Assembly: GCA_017472105.1 (NCBI GenBank)
Contig: JAFUQY010000220.1
Location: 1 to 6,772, forward strand
Reading direction: 5' to 3'
From: Clostridia bacterium
Lineage (GTDB): Bacteria; Bacillota_A; Clostridia; Oscillospirales; CAG-272
Length of the DNA stretch: 6,772 nucleotides
Below are positions 6,512-6,772 of this stretch, piece after piece; positions within the stretch are counted from its first letter, which is position 1, and every line of letters starts with the position of its first letter. Under the pieces are notes generated by a model. It was not told where the DNA came from. It did not search any database and was given only the letters and a program-made list of their open reading frames with translations. The translations under genes and the position numbers were made by a program.

Positions 6512-6772
6512 ATGAAAAAACTGCTTATCCTATTATCCGCCATCCTGCTGACATCGTGCGGGACACAGACGATGCAGACTTACAGCAACATGAACCTCTA
6601 CTGCCAGCTCGGCGATACACTGTACCTCAACGACAGAGATATAGTGCTCAACGGTGCGCTGGATACGGTCATCAGCCTTTGCCGCGATCCGCTTTGCTCT
6701 CATGACGATTATGATTCGACATGCCCGGAAAGTCCGTGGTTCGCGGCGCAGGAATATTACCAGACCGACGGC
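6512..6772 (+). CDS. Second lipoprotein of the same type, 3'-truncated
   Basis: The ATG at 6512 follows the previous stop (6508-6510) by a single base, with GAGGA at 6499-6503 as ribosome-binding site inside the upstream gene, so the two genes are co-transcribed and probably coupled. The 87 codons present run off the window end. A type II signal peptide (MKKLLILLSAILLTSC) sets the lipidated cysteine at residue 16. The signature CRDPLCSH followed by CPE (C57, C62, H64, C71) matches that of the preceding lipoprotein at nearly the same distance from the N-terminus, with one extra residue before the last cysteine. The flanking sequence is otherwise diverged, which suggests old paralogues rather than a recent duplication. 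Function is unknown and the C-terminal part cannot be judged. Confidence 0.8.
   Translation, partial: MKKLLILLSAILLTSCGTQTMQTYSNMNLYCQLGDTLYLNDRDIVLNGALDTVISLCRDPLCSHDDYDSTCPESPWFAAQEYYQTDG

Overview
The window looks like chromosome from a moderately GC-rich Gram-positive anaerobe of the class Clostridia, probably a gut Oscillospiraceae-type genome. The grounds are Shine-Dalgarno-led genes, short hydrophobic lipoprotein signals, a Firmicutes-style small sigma factor whose region 2 contains EECVNDT, and a GH28-type polysaccharide enzyme. The taxonomic call is inference from protein style, not from a marker gene. All genes supported here lie on the + strand; the long minus-strand ORFs are shadows of them. 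No RNA gene, insertion sequence, CRISPR array or origin was seen.

Layout. (i) 1-1329: the 3' part of a GH28/pectate-lyase-fold (right-handed beta-helix) gene whose start lies before the window. (ii) 1330-1408: a 79-base gap with a well-formed sigma-A-type promoter and a repeat/palindrome at the expected transcription start. (iii) 1409-2341: an orphan SUKH (SMI1/KNR4-family) protein, followed by an 11-bp-stem intrinsic terminator (2359-2388). (iv) 2391-2419: a second strong promoter that begins three bases after the terminator and has almost the same architecture as the first. (v) 2492-6772 and beyond: an apparent operon of a sigma-70-family (ECF-like) sigma factor, an 843-residue membrane protein that overlaps the sigma gene by 11 bases, and two consecutive lipoproteins, the second cut by the window end.

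The operon is the interesting part. The membrane protein begins with about 30 residues (NAIDGIDEKWIRLADE) that resemble the start of the membrane anti-sigma-like proteins usually encoded after this kind of sigma factor. The usual single membrane anchor is missing; the chain runs straight into two tandem ABC-2-type permease halves, each with a large extracytoplasmic loop. No ATPase gene is present in the window. The two lipoproteins share a Cys-x4-Cys-x-His-x5/6-Cys signature, and the first is unusually cysteine-rich with blade-like repeats. A reasonable inference is a surface sensing/export locus in which the state of a transporter could control the sigma factor. The order and overlaps of the genes are seen directly; the regulatory link is inferred.
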